Assembly (NCBI GenBank): GCA_942486035.1
Contig: CALNXK010000083.1
Location: forward strand, 607,001-671,000
From: Porites lobata
Taxonomy: Eukaryota > Cnidaria > Anthozoa > Scleractinia > Poritidae
Direction of reading: 5' to 3'
Length of the DNA stretch: 64,000 bases
A model generated the notes under the pieces. The model ran no database searches, was not told the DNA's origin, and was given only the letters and a program-made list of their open reading frames with translations. Position numbers and translations under genes: made by a program. The stretch's first letter is position 1. Every line of letters starts with the position of its first letter. This document shows positions 23,568 through 34,348 of this stretch, piece after piece.

Positions 23568-24854
23568 GTAAACGAATAGGCCCTTTTTCTTATGCATAGC
23601 TTACATCGAACGAGCAAATTTTACCACTAAGCCTGGTTTCGAAATTGTAAACTTGTGAAGTTTTTTAATGAAGTGAATTCCCATAGCAACAGAGTTGCAA
23701 AGAATACCCATGCACAACCCATGTACAAAGAGTGTAAATGCGAAGAAGTTTGTTCGCAATCGAGGCTTGGTCGTGGAATTCGCTAGTGTGATGAAATAAT
23801 ACATAAGGGATTTGCTGATACTTTAGTCAGTTCTTCTGCTTCAGCAACAACGGTAACGAGTATTTATGTTGCGAGTAGCACGTTTTGCCTGTTATATCGA
23901 ATATATAGAATACTTTATGGAAAGTGCGGGCGTACGGTATTTTATGCACGAGTTGTTGGCGTATATATTTCTGATACAAAAACAGCGAGTGCAAACGAAC
24001 TCGTTGTTTTTAACCGTACAAAGCACTTTGCATGTATATTCATCATTTTAGCAGCCTTTTTATTTCAAATCTTTCCAAAGCTAAAATTTGCCACCACTCA
24101 CCTCGAAATGACAAACAAAACGAAGTATTAGTAAAAACGTTTGTTAATAAAACTTATGACGTTAAGGATATAAGGTAATCCAAGAATAAAAGTAATGTTA
24201 ACTTTTTGTCCTGAATGCATAATTAAAAATGAATGAATTAAGGTAACTTGATTTGAATATAAGTAAATAGAAGACAAAGTACCTACGATAAAAAGCACAT
24301 TTTAAGCTTATGTCTTGCTCTGTTTTTTCCTCTACGGCTGTTGATTAGCCGGCTCTCTACAATTCTTTTCATCGACAGAAATACATGAAACTATTACACT
24401 CAATTTTTGAGATGCCTTTTACTTTTTAACAAGAAAAACTCTTGGAGTTAAATTTTTCTCGTTGAATGTCTGCGAAGCACTCTTAAAGCGATACTCTGCA
24501 AGCTGCAAAGGCCTATAAAATGCAGGAATTTTGGCGCGAAACTCATACACCTCCTGTGACTTCTGATTGAATGTATCATTCTTCTCACAAGGGAAAAAAA
24601 CATCGTTCTCGATTCTGATTGGACGTATCTTTTTTTTTATGCGTGAAAAACATCGTTCGCTCCTCTGTTTAGCTAGAACTAATTTGCGTATGAAAACTTA
24701 CGACATAGCTTTTTGGTGAGTATTTTTCAGTTTGTAGATACATATATATACCGGTATATAGTAAACAATTTAACACCATGAGCAAAGAACGCTAAAATGT
24801 CAAGCTCTCCTCCCTCGACATGTCGAAAATAACACGTTGTTATCCTGACTATAG

Positions 24855-24963
24855 ATTGTAATTCAAGGCTTTGGAGCTGTGAACGGAACACCAAGCGTAC
24901 TGATTGACAATATTCAGATAACAACTGAAACATGCATACTGACCCCTCACCATGCATTACCAG
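24855..24963 (+). CDS. Exon: end of MAM domain 1
   Basis: 109 bp, acceptor GACTATAG, donor GTAAGT, phase 0 in and phase 1 out. It encodes IVIQGFGAVNGTPSVLIDNI followed by QITTETC, the MAM ending (xVxGxxG...xIxIDDIxxxxxxC). Phase 1 out matches the LDLa exon 21 kb downstream. Confidence 0.85.
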
Positions 24964-27000
24964 GTAAGTTAAAGGATTCTCAGTTTCATCGTTAATACCA
25001 TTCAGGAAGGGTCAGTAGGTAAAACCATTTCCTCTGTTCACCCTGTAGTTCAAACTGCCTTGGGAAACGTAGCCTGCGATCATCCCCTCTCCCTTTATCT
25101 CTGTAATCTGTTTTCGCGAGGAGGGCATGATACATTTCTTTCGCACATCACAAGCAAAAAAGCCAGAATCTGGACTTTTGTCTGATTGGATAGGAAACAA
25201 TACGGATGATTTGTGCTATTCCGATTGGCCAAAACGCCGCCATCCGTTAATTGTTGTTGATTTCAGTCTGTATTTTTGCTTTCGTACAGATGAGCAGTGA
25301 ATACATACTCGAGTTCGTTATAAAATTTCTGCCCGCTCAGTTTTCTCGAAGTTGAAGAATGTCTAAATAGAAATTTCATCTATTGAAATATTTTCCGTTT
25401 CATCGTGTACTAAAAATTACAGTCAAAAATTCACTGATCATTTGAATGCAATTTGATACCGGCTACAAGTTACAGAACCAAGAAACGGGTTCACTTTTCA
25501 AATAATCAATTCATGAATGGAATCTTGACCTTGATTGACTGTAATTCCTTCTTCAGAAACCTGCGAATTACTCTGAGCTATTTTTGCTTTCACAACACTT
25601 TTCAGTTCGTGAAATATAGTGCTTCAGTCTAATTTTTTTTTCACTGCTTTCGGCACAGAACGAATTAAGTCAACGAGCTTTTACCAGTAAATTCTTTATT
25701 ATTGCCAACGAGCCATCCGAGCGAAGACGCTCGGATGGCGAGGCGGCAGCAGAATAGAGCCGCGCAAGACTGGGCAATAGGCAGAAAAATTCTCGATCGA
25801 GCTGAAAAAAGTGTAACCTAATGTAATGTAGATTCCCATGAGACCAAGTGGTCAGTTGTGAACCAATCAAAAGGCAGTACCTGGTGCACGGGCTCAAGTT
25901 GAATAACAAACAAAAATTTCACACACTTCCCGCCGTCGCGACTTCCTGTGTTTATTTACCTAAATTTTTTCGTCAAACCCGGCCACCGCAGTCAAGAGAC
26001 ACGAGCACTTGATATATTCTATTAATTTTAGGGGCCATAATGTTAAGTTTTAACGAAGAGAAGTTTGTAAAACAGCAAAAGTGTTTTATGTGCAGCAAGC
26101 AACTTTCTCAACACTAAAAAGGATCAGATTACACGAGGAGATAAGGAAAGCTTGACACGACGAATGCAGTCGTCGCCTGTTGGAAAATCTGGTGTTGGGG
26201 AAAAAATCTAACCAGCAAACAAAAACAATGAGAACAAAAACGAATTACAAGGCTAAAGCGAACGGCAAAGGAAAAGAAAACAACGCCATGTTTTTCGAAA
26301 CGTGACCGAGTTCAGTATAAAATTAAATACCGACACGTGCCGTACATCGCATGTCCTTGGAAACATTTCAGATGGCCCAGCGAATCATTCTAAGTTTCAA
26401 TCCGATAACAAAAAGCCTCGGGAAATTTAAAAGGAGGTTTAAATGATTAAACTGTGCAAACATTTATCAACAATGTGAAACCGAACCGAGAGTAGATTTG
26501 TAGCTGGACTTAATAATATTCCCAATCGCTTCCTCTGCAAAGCTGACTTTATTCTTTCAAGGCACTTCACACTTTTACATAACAGGTTTGTAAAGCCACC
26601 AGACTGAATCTGAGAACGTTTCAAGAAAATAATCCTTGCAACAGGAAGGGATCAAGAAACGATCAAATGGGAAAAAAAGGAATTTTATTCCTAAGCAAAA
26701 TACGCATGATTTGCTCGTTGGCACTCTATCGATAGGTATACCTAGTTTGTAGCTGTTAAATAAAGGTACGGTACGGTAATATTTCATCACAAAAGAAGCA
26801 TTTAAAATTTTTTTTTAGGAAGCGCCATCTGAACGTACTTAAAAATTTTCTTTTCCCTAAAATTCATTTCGAAAGAGACATTATTCCCACCAAAGTTTGA
26901 TTCCTGTCTGGTAAACGCTGATTGGCTAATAACATGACAGGTCAAGCAGAAGTTAGATTATGTAAATTAGGGGGCGATTGATGGCTTGTTAAATGAATGT
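24964..27000. other. Intron sequence with one perfect palindrome
   Basis: No gene. GCCATCCGAGCG at 25712-25723 and its exact reverse complement at 25728-25739 form a 12-bp stem with a 4-base loop. Remaining sequence is AT-rich with no recognised coding content. Confidence 0.6.
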
Positions 27001-27077
27001 ATCAGGCGTTATTTTTCTCCTCTCGAGCCAAAGAAGCAAAGAATCAAAAAAATAAAATAACGCCTGATCTCAAGTTA
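27001..27077. mobile_element. Right terminus of a TIR element related to the one at 37852-42583
   Basis: ATCAGGCGTTATTTT is followed about 40 bp later by its complement and then GCCTGATCTCAAGTTA. The same arrangement (subterminal hairpin then GCCTGATCTCAGGTTA) ends the 4.7-kb element at 42583. Its partner end was not found to the left, so this may be a solo or truncated end. Confidence 0.55.
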
Positions 27078-27149
27078 TGGGAAACGTTTTCAAGAAGTTC
27101 TACTTAGTTGCAAAGATGTTTTTAAAAGCTTCGAAGTATTTTAAATTTA

Positions 27150-27388
27150 ATGAAACAAGTTTTGAATTTGTCTTTGTGTATATGTCTTTATGGCCGCCGG
27201 TTTCGGCGCTACATAAGTAATGGCTACAATGAAGCAGGTGAAGAACCTTCTAAAGAAGGAGCTTTCACCCCTCCATTCCAAATTGCGAAATATGTTGACA
27301 ACGTTTAAGAGGCTGTCCACGAGAAAACCATGCAAACCATGCACAAGGTGCTACAGGCTAGATCACAGAATTGGCTTATATTCTGTGA
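27150..27388 (+). pseudogene. DDE-like gene, exon 1 candidate (in-frame stop)
   Basis: Open from an ATG at 27150 to donor GTAAGT at 27389, except for a TAA at 27306-27308. It encodes CLYGRRFRRYISNGYNEAGE, then TPPFQIAKYVDNV, the stop, and EAVHEKTMQTMHKVLQARSQ with NWLIFCE. Part of this exon (27302-27375) recurs inverted at 35993-36057. It ends in phase 2, which does not agree with the next exon, so at least one further lesion or unseen exon exists. Confidence 0.5.
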
Positions 27389-27619
27389 GTAAGTATACTT
27401 GGGTGTCCTATTTTCAAATATAGTATGATTGGGGTCTAAGCGCCTTTCCTTTGTGTATACGAAGGGGGGTCCCCTCGGGAGACCATTTTTACTGTTAAAC
27501 AAGGCCGAAATTTCCTGAAGTTTAGATGCCTTGATCACCAATAATTTACGACGTGAGTGAAAAATGAGTAGCCGGCGGTCGAAAAATTCATATACGAAGT
27601 TGTTACACCTATGTTGTAG

Positions 27620-28056
27620 AAGACAGGGTCGTATTCTGGCTTAACATTTTCTTCTATGGCTGCAAGTCTAACTTGCTCGTTTTCGAAACACTCGTCGATA
27701 CCATGTGGCAATTCGAAGCACTATCGTAACATCAAAGAGAACGTGCCACTCCGTAGTTGCAGGAGAGATATAACCAGTCACCTTCAACGGTTGAAAACAT
27801 CTCAAGCAAACATCAAAGGTGAATGGCAGCTGATACTTTTGAGCGCTGGGTTATTTGATGAAGATGGTGAGACGCTCACAAATCTGTCCGCTGCACAGAG
27901 ATATTTTTGGTACTATCTGGAATTCAAGTAGACCAGTTGCAAAATGCCATCATCCACTTCATGGCCGAAGCAGGGCTAAGCCTGAAAGAGGGATTTCGTT
28001 GGAAATTTCAAAAGAAATTCAAGTTTACTGGGGAGTTCTCGTGCCCATTGGATCAG
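27620..28056 (+). pseudogene. DDE-like gene, exon 2 (CPxHR / CHPLH metal-binding region, frameshifted)
   Basis: Acceptor ATGTTGTAG, donor GTAATT. The first part encodes HYRNIKENVPLRSCRRDITS and ILLSAGLFDEDGETLT. After a one-base shift near 27877 the frame continues as ICPLHRDIFGTIWNS, CHPLHGRSRAKPERG and EISKEIQVYWGVLVPIGSG, ending in phase 1. The CPxHR...CHPxH spacing with the GxCxxC motif in the next exon suggests a zinc-binding module. I recall similar proteins in cnidarians and fish as uncharacterised, without a name. Confidence 0.6.
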
Positions 28057-28090
28057 GTAATTGTGAACTGTATGGTTTACTCAGTTTCCC

Positions 28091-28097
28091 TCTTTCT

Positions 28098-28129
<32 letters not shown>
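28091..28129 (+). repeat. (TTTC)n microsatellite
   Basis: About nine near-perfect TTTC units inside the intron between exons 2 and 3 of the DDE-like gene. Confidence 0.9.
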
Positions 28130-28171
28130 ACTTTTTTTCAATACTTACTCATTCTGTTCTTTAAATTCTAG

Positions 28172-28239
28172 GTATATGCATCAGGTGCAGAAAATTACAT
28201 TAAGAAGAAAGAGGGAAAAGAGAAACACAAATACCTCAG
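28172..28239 (+). pseudogene. DDE-like gene, exon 3 (GICIRCRKLH, in-frame stop)
   Basis: Acceptor AATTCTAG, donor GTAAGT. In phase with exon 2 it reads GICIRCRKLH and then meets TAA at 28201-28203. The CxxC completes the metal-binding pattern begun in exon 2. The intron before it holds a (TTTC)n run at 28091-28129. Confidence 0.5.
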
Positions 28240-29021
28240 GTAAGTATATATTAACCTCAAAAGTGGTTCCGTTGGTCACACAATTTTTTTGTTTATTTGG
28301 AAATTTAACAGCAGAGTCTGAATTATGAGGAAACAACTAAAGTCGCTGTGGTTACTAGAGCAGTTCGATCCCATGGTGTCTTACCCTTACTTTTTACAAG
28401 AAAATCAGGCAGTTAGAGCCGAAGAAAGTATTGCAATATAATATTATTTATATCGCTCAGAGTTCTGCCTAAGATCCCTCTCATCAATCCACTCATTCTT
28501 TCATTTCTTCAATTCTTCACTCGCCCACTTTATCGCTGAATCACATATTTTTTTCATTCATTCATTCTCCTGTATGTGCGTTCGTCCGTTCGTTCGTTAG
28601 TTCATTCCTTTCTTCCTTTCCTTCGTTTGAAATTCATTCAATAAGTCCCTATTTGTAATATTTTACATTTACCAGGTGACATCCGAACATGTGGTAAGTT
28701 TCCGGCTTTCAGGGACGCTTCCCCTACAATCCGGTGAACGGTATCTGGATATTGCTGATCCTTTTATAAAAACTAAATTACTGTTTAAAATTCTCCACGC
28801 ACATTTACAGTCATCTACCATGGATAATATTTTCCTTATTTCAATGAATTTTCGAATACCTCTCTTGAAATCATTTATTTTTCCCCCTTTTTTTTCCTTC
28901 TCTTCTTTTTCTTCTATTTTCAAATGGAGTTTATTTCGAAGTTCCTCTAGCAGTAATGTAAATGACTGAATGAAAATAAACATTAACTCTTATTATCATT
29001 TAATTACGTCTTCATGAACAG

Positions 29022-29105
29022 GCGGCTCCTTTGGATTCAAACCCCACCACTGAATTAGGCGACTTCATAAACGTTAGAGAAAATCGTCTCGTGGATGAGT
29101 GTCCG
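29022..29105 (+). pseudogene. DDE-like gene, exon 5 candidate
   Basis: 84 bp, acceptor ATGAACAG, donor GTATGT, phase 0 both ends. It encodes NPTTELGDFINVRENRLVDE and CP. An 18-bp micro-exon candidate encoding VTSEHV (28676-28693, between CCAG and GTAAGT) would precede it. No known domain; called from splice sites and open frame only. Confidence 0.45.
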
Positions 29106-29203
29106 GTATGTTTATTTTTACTCATGCATTGATTTAACACTTAACATAAACGACAGATTAGTTTACAGATATTAATCATCTGCGTTGCTCTTTATTTTTC
29201 TAG

Positions 29204-30008
29204 GCTCAATGTAATGAACATGAAGTGAGCATTGGTAGTTCTCTAGATGAGTCATTGCCAGAAGAAGACATTTCATATGAATGGTGTTCTACTCCATGTG
29301 TGAAATCGGGACTGAAAGCGGTGAATGAGTTTATTTATCCGCTCAGCTCCTTGTGCTCGTGGTAGGATAGGTCCAGTGGTTCGTCAGTTGGGTATACCTT
29401 GGAAGGAAGCTGCACCAAGCACACAGCGATATTACAGACAGAAGGGGAAAGTGAGCATTTAAGTGGCTTTGGATTGCCTAGCTCCAGGGCAAGCCATAGA
29501 ATTAATTTCAGAGTTGATGAAACATATGGAGAAAAAAGAGAAGCAAAATAGTGTAGATACAGATGTTAGCGAAATATCGCGCCTGATTAAATTGTACGAG
29601 GAGGCCAACAGTTGGTTTACTAAAAAGCAAATCCCGTCAGTATTTGTAAACGATTACTCTAAAGCGCAACTTCAGCTGCTTATTCCTGGAGTAAGCATTT
29701 GGGCGATAGATGAGGCAAGAAGGCATACCGCTAAGGTGGGGGTGAGTAAACCAGTGCCACAGATGGAGGCCATTACACGCGATGCAAGCAAAGTAGACCA
29801 TTTTCTAGATTTTATCAGCAGACCAAATTTCGTGCAAGATGTTGCGTACGGAACAAAAACGCTAAAATTGTCGAATGGGGAGAAGATGGAGATTCCAAAC
29901 GTGGTTAGGACAGTTATTGCTTCAAGGATTGTGGACTTATACCAGCAGTACTGTCAGGAAACCGGTTTCCTTTCACATGGGAGGTCAACCCTCTTCAGTA
30001 TTTTACAG
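29204..30008 (+). pseudogene. DDE-like gene, exon 6 (frameshift and stop at 5' end, then open)
   Basis: Acceptor TTTTTCTAG, donor GTACGT. The 5' part encodes SIGSSLDESLPEEDISYEWC, shifts frame near 29340 to CARGRIGPVVRQLGIPWKEA, and meets TAA at 29460-29462. From 29463 the frame is open for 182 codons: ALDCLAPGQAIELISELMKH, then SRLIKLYEEANSWFTKKQIP, LLIPGVSIWAIDEARRH and RTVIASRIVDLYQQYCQETG, ending LFSILQ in phase 0. Helical throughout, with no recognised fold. This may be an old lesion or a truncated but still coding derivative. Confidence 0.6.
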
Positions 30009-30295
30009 GTACGTATCAAAACAAAATCATAATTCAAAATCAGAAGAAGAGCGAAAAAAGAAAGAAAAATTGGGGTTTTTTATATTCTGTTATCTCATGT
30101 AGATATCACGAAGATATCATTATATGCGTTGTGTCATGTTTCTTAGTTTAAACTACTTTAAACAGCTTGATTAACTGAAAATTCCTTTAGCCATGCATAT
30201 AGGTGGGGATGAGAAAAGAGCAAACGCTCTGGATGAGAAAAGCAGTAAATATGAACACGAGGAGAAAAATATAACAAAATGTCACTATTGTATAG

Positions 30296-30407
30296 ATTTG
30301 TGCAGCATCACAAAAGAAGTCTTTGGCAGGACTTGACAACATCGCTACAAAGGGATCGCAAGCCTTCAATACACTCGAAGACGTTGTAAACAGGCTAGGA
30401 AAGTTGG
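30296..30407 (+). CDS. DDE-like gene, exon 7
   Basis: 112 bp, acceptor TTGTATAG, donor GTAAGC, phase 0 in and phase 1 out, agreeing with both neighbours. It encodes ICAASQKKSLAGLDNIATKG and QAFNTLEDVVNRLGKLG. Confidence 0.65.
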
Positions 30408-30720
30408 GTAAGCTCAGGTTGATTTAATTAAGTTTTGTCCCGGGTAGACCTGAATCTTCCCATTTTGTTTCTATATAATGCTATTTTTCAGTGCACCTTT
30501 AACACTCAAACCACCCAACCTCCTAGGCCAATATAATTTTTGGACTTCTTATTTCTTCTTTAAGGTTTGTCGAAACCATTTTTTGAAAAAGCATATATTT
30601 TATACTGTGCAATTTGAACAAAGGCCTGGCCTCTTAACGCAATTTAGCATATACGAGCAGCTTTATCTTAAATAGTAGTAATTAAAAAAAGAGTGGTAAC
30701 ATTAGCGTGCCTTTTTAAAG

Positions 30721-30973
30721 GTAAAACTTCTGCCTGGGTTCAAGGTGTTAAAGATCGCTTGAAAGCTGGTAAAAGCTACCTTAAGACAAACTTCAAGATC
30801 CGCGTTTCTGAAGAAAGCCAGTGTGCTGATCACTGCCGGGTATTTGCGTTGTCTGACCCTGAAGATCATCTCTGTGAGCATGAACACACGAAATCATGTC
30901 AAAGCTGCGACAATATCAAGAATGTTCTTGAGGAAATAGAACTGGTATTGTCATCAAGAGACCTTCACTTCAG
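30721..30973 (+). CDS. DDE-like gene, exon 8 (Cys/His-rich)
   Basis: 253 bp, acceptor TTTTAAAG, donor GTAAAC, phase 1 in and phase 2 out. It encodes WVQGVKDRLKAGKSYLKTNF and then ECxx-type residues in SQCADHCRVFALSDPEDHLC, EHEHTKSCQSCDNIK. The C-x3-H-C and C-EHEH-x3-C-x2-C residues could bind zinc ahead of the catalytic region. Confidence 0.7.
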
Positions 30974-31437
30974 GTAAACGATTACTGATACCATGTTCTA
31001 TAGTCTTCTTCTTTCAAAACCAAAAACTTAAACTTTCTTGCAGTCAAAACCAAAGAAAGAAGACCGATTTCTCCCCTAACAGATTTTATATTGTTCAGTT
31101 TATTGTTGATCGTTTCATTTTACACATGTAAAAAAAATTCTTCACAGGATATTACGAAAAGATACATATTGTAATTTTACCTGATCATGAAGAGTAAGTT
31201 TTCTAATTGTCATATGTTTATCACCTTTTTTGCAATTGGAAATGGGTGGCTCAGGTGACTGAAATCTACAGTTGTTTAACTTCGGAAACAATGCCGCGTT
31301 TACTTCATTAAACAAAGGATCAGGAAAAATATACCGTGCAAAGACAAGCAAATGATGTCGCCCTAAAGGGTCAAGAAATTATAATTACACCTTTGATAAC
31401 AGAAGGAAACCATCAACTTTTTTATTTTGATTTTTAG

Positions 31438-31711
31438 ATATCAAGACGAAAAGGAGGAACTAGAGCATGACATTAGTAACGCTATAGACAAGTTTGAGCG
31501 ATGGAAGGCCCACATCTTAAGAGCAGTACACCAGGACGTAGCAAAGGATGATATCCTCAACAATATGACGCCAGAGCAAGCTTTAATCATGGATTGGGCT
31601 ATGAAATTCCTTCCGTTGAAGTATAGGGAAACGCAAGGAGAGTGGTTTGGAAAGAAAGGCCTCTCTTGGCATGTCACAGCCGTGATAACAAAACCGAAGG
31701 ATGAGTTTGAG
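31438..31711 (+). CDS. DDE-like gene, exon 9 (first acidic motif MDWAMKFLP)
   Basis: 274 bp, acceptor ATTTTTAG, donor GTATTT, phase 2 in and phase 0 out. It encodes NMTPEQALIMDWAMKFLPLK then YRETQGEWFGKKGLSWHVTA. The isolated Asp in a hydrophobic strand followed by a Lys is the expected first catalytic position of an RNase H-fold nuclease; this is inference. Confidence 0.75.
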
Positions 31712-32425
31712 GTATTTTCTACAGGCATATTCCACATCTGACTATGGACATATCCAAAACGGTGCACGATGCTTTGTCTGTCTCTGTATGTACTATACGC
31801 CGCTCAGTCGGATTATGCGCAAATCCTTTTTTGACAACATGGAACTACACTTATACGAAACGTAGGAATTGCATGCCGAAATTTTATCTTTAAAAAGGAC
31901 ACCTTCTTCTCGGAAGAGATCCCTGTTTGTTGACACTGTGTTGATTCTCGTGAGCGACCGTTTACAGGAGGTTTGACGGTATATTCCTTAAATTACCAAT
32001 TCAGTTTCAGATATTGTAGTAGTCGAATTTGTGTCCTAAATAGAAGAAATGCTGAGTTTTCTTCTTATTCCCTGAGTAACAGTAGAGTTATCCACATTCA
32101 CTTGCTGTACAAAATACGGTAAAGGCAATGTATAAATTAGGTATTGACAGTGGAGGTAGGTCGGTGTCCGCGTGACAGGTTAAAAGCTTACACTGATTAC
32201 TTTATTTGCACATTCTACTGAGGAAATAATCCCTTGAAATCTTTAGCTATAAAGTGCAGGAAGATACGAGGCATAGTTATAGTCAAGGGGATGAAACAAC
32301 AAGTTGACAACAGATAGGATTACCAGAAGAGTAGGTATTTGAAAGTCAGTGAGCTTTCCTGTTGTACTTTATTTAACGTCATGGAGCCGATAGTGTAACA
32401 TTATTTCTTATGTTCATATGTATAG

Positions 32426-33682
32426 GTAAGGACATACGTTCATCTGCTGGATCACTGCAGCCAGAACTGGTTTGCTGTTGCATCTATTTATGAGAACACG
32501 CTTATGGAGATAAAGAGGAAGTCACCTGAGATTGTCGAGGCGTTTGTACGTAGTGATAACGCTGGATGTTATCACTGTGCTCTTTTATTGCTAAGTATTC
32601 CTGGTATTAGTCAACGTACAGGTGTAACTACAAGCCGATACGACTTCAGTGAATCAAACAGTGGTAAAGATATATGCGATCGCCATATTTCTCCTTTGAA
32701 AAGTCATATACGCCAGTACGTCAATGCAGGAAATGATGTAGAGAAGGCAAAAGATTTGAAGAAAGAAATAGATTCTTACTCTGGAGTTAGAGGTTGCCGT
32801 GCATCAGTTGTAAAGGTGGACAGTTGCGCACAGGATCTGCATAATCACAACTGGAACGGAGTACTGATGTTTTCAAACTTCAAGTTTTGCGCAGACGGAA
32901 TCAGGATGTGGAAAGCCTTTAATGTTGGAGAAGGAAAGTTCGTTCGTTACGATAAGCTAATGAAGAGAGGCACCAGCCAGGGAAGTACCCGACTGGACGT
33001 CGTTGAGCCCTTCACATCCCCGCGTGTGTCGACTGGCTTCTTGTACAAAAATAGCAAAACAACGGAAAACAAAAGTGAACCTTGTGAAATCAGTTGCCCT
33101 CAACCAGGCTGCATCAAGTTATTCAAAACGACAACAGCGTTGCAAAACCACCAGGACTTTGGCAAGCACATTTTTTGCACCCAAAAGGATTCCACGCAAG
33201 ACAGTATTAAGCGTAAATGGGCTAACGCATGCACCAACCTACGCCCTTCATGTATTCGATCTAAAAAGAACCTTGAAGGATTGAGCCAAGAAGAGTGCAG
33301 AGAGTACCCCACTGCTGAGCCTGGCGGGGCCTTGAAGAAAAACAAGAAGACCGGGCGATTTTCAGAATATGTCAAAGAGTACCTTCTTAAACTGTTTCTT
33401 GATGGAGAAGAGACAGGAAATAAGAGCGACCCTGCCGTTGTTGCCTCAAACCTGAAGTCACTTCGTGGACCAGATGGCGTAAAATTGTTTTCTTCTAAAG
33501 ACTGGCTCAGCGCTCAACAAGTTACATCATACTTTTCACGTCTCGCATCGGTCGTTAAGAGTGGAAAGCTTTCTTTAAACAGGAAGACTGTAATAGAGGA
33601 AGAAGACATGCTCGATGCCCTTGTTGAGAGAGGAGAACGAGAGTCCATGCGAGAGAAAGTTTTTCACGTTGTGGACTTATAG
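32426..33682 (+). CDS. DDE-like gene, last exon: RNase H-fold-like region plus C2H2 finger
   Basis: 1257 bp, acceptor ATGTATAG, phase 0, open for 418 codons to TAG at 33680-33682. It begins VRTYVHLLDHCSQNWFAVAS. FVRSDNAGCYHCALLLL (near 32552) and SGKDICDRHISPLKSHIRQY (near 32660) have the look of second and third catalytic segments of a DDE/D transposase: an Asp closing a beta strand, then an acidic helix. CPQPGCIKLFKTTTALQNHQ with FGKH (about 33094-33168) is a C2H2-like zinc finger. The C-terminal part has SKDWLSAQQVTSYFSRLASV, a possible helical DNA-binding segment. From 29463 to here exons join in frame, so this part could still be expressed. The superfamily is not recognised: it does not fit the hAT, Mutator, KDZ, PIF or piggyBac motifs I know. 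Confidence 0.75.
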   Translation, partial: VRTYVHLLDHCSQNWFAVASIYENTLMEIKRKSPEIVEAFVRSDNAGCYHCALLLLSIPGISQRTGVTTSRYDFSESNSGKDICDRHISPLKSHIRQYVNAGNDVEKAKDLKKEIDSYSGVRGCRASVVKVDSCAQDLHNHNWNGVLMFSNFKFCADGIRMWKAFNVGEGKFVRYDKLMKRGTSQGSTRLDVVEPFTSPRVSTGFLYKNSKTTENKSEPCEISCPQPGCIKLFKTTTALQNHQDFGKHIFCTQKDSTQDSIKRKWANACTNLRPSCIRSKKNLEGLSQEECREYPTAEPGGALKKNKKTGRFSEYVKEYLLKLFLDGEETGNKSDPAVVASNLKSLRGPDGVKLFSSKDWLSAQQVTSYFSRLASVVKSGKLSLNRKTVIEEEDMLDALVERGERESMREKVFHVVDL

Positions 33683-33893
33683 AAGGAGCTTAAAAACCGT
33701 TGAGAAAAAGATGGGGCAGAGCTGATAAACAGCTAGATAGGAGATACCTGTTACCAATGCCCGTTATAACGCGTGCTCTCTAGGTGCACTTCATAAGAAT
33801 GACAACACATTTTTTATTAATGAAAACTTTTTGTTGTAAACTAAAAATTTGTCCCATCTCCGCACACGGGGCTCTGCAACCAATTTTCAGGCC
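33683..33893. other. 3' flank of the DDE-like gene
   Basis: AT-rich non-coding stretch; no clear AATAAA immediately after the stop. AATAAA-like words occur only past the next MITE (near 34131). Confidence 0.4.
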
Positions 33894-34033
33894 CCGGTTG
33901 TTCAAACGTTGGTAAGTACTATCCACCGGATAAATCACTATCCAGCAGATAAGTACTAGGGAAACCAATTGCGTTATCCAGTGGATAGATTTTTATCCGG
34001 TGGATAGCGCTATCCAACGTTTGAACAACCCGG
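33894..34033. mobile_element. 140-bp MITE with GTTGTTCAAACGTTGG termini
   Basis: The left end reads CCGGTTGTTCAAACGTTGG and the right end is the reverse complement of CCGGGTTGTTCAAACGTTGG: about 19-20 bp TIRs differing by one inserted G. The word TATCC(A/G)G(C/T)GGATA recurs three times inside. No coding sequence. Confidence 0.85.
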
Positions 34034-34348
34034 ACCTATTTCTTTCTAAGTTATGTGTATTGGAAGATGTGTTAGCTCTTATACATTGTATACAACTTAC
34101 AGCTCATTATATCACCTTATAAGGCTATAAAATAAATTTAAAAAAGAGCTTACCCTTTGCCAGACAAAGCAAAAATACGAAACTTGTAAATGGCATCAAA
34201 GCAAACCATTTTCTAAAGCACTAAGCAAAAGAACACTTCCCGTTGATTACACAATGGCCTATATTACCGCAGGTCAGTTTTTCATTGCAGGCGCATAAGC
34301 AATATGGCGGAAGAAAGACTTGTGGTTGATGTGGCCCTTCTGTCGTAA

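Noticed and set aside
28669..28983. Facing open frames on both strands
   Set aside because: Low-complexity T/C-rich intron sequence; only an 18-bp micro-exon candidate at 28676 is retained, in the text of exon 5.
31441..31767. 108-codon minus-strand open frame
   Set aside because: Antisense shadow of DDE-like exon 9; no domain.
33003..33284. Overlapping plus- and minus-strand frames inside the last DDE-like exon
   Set aside because: Out-of-frame shadows of the 418-codon exon.
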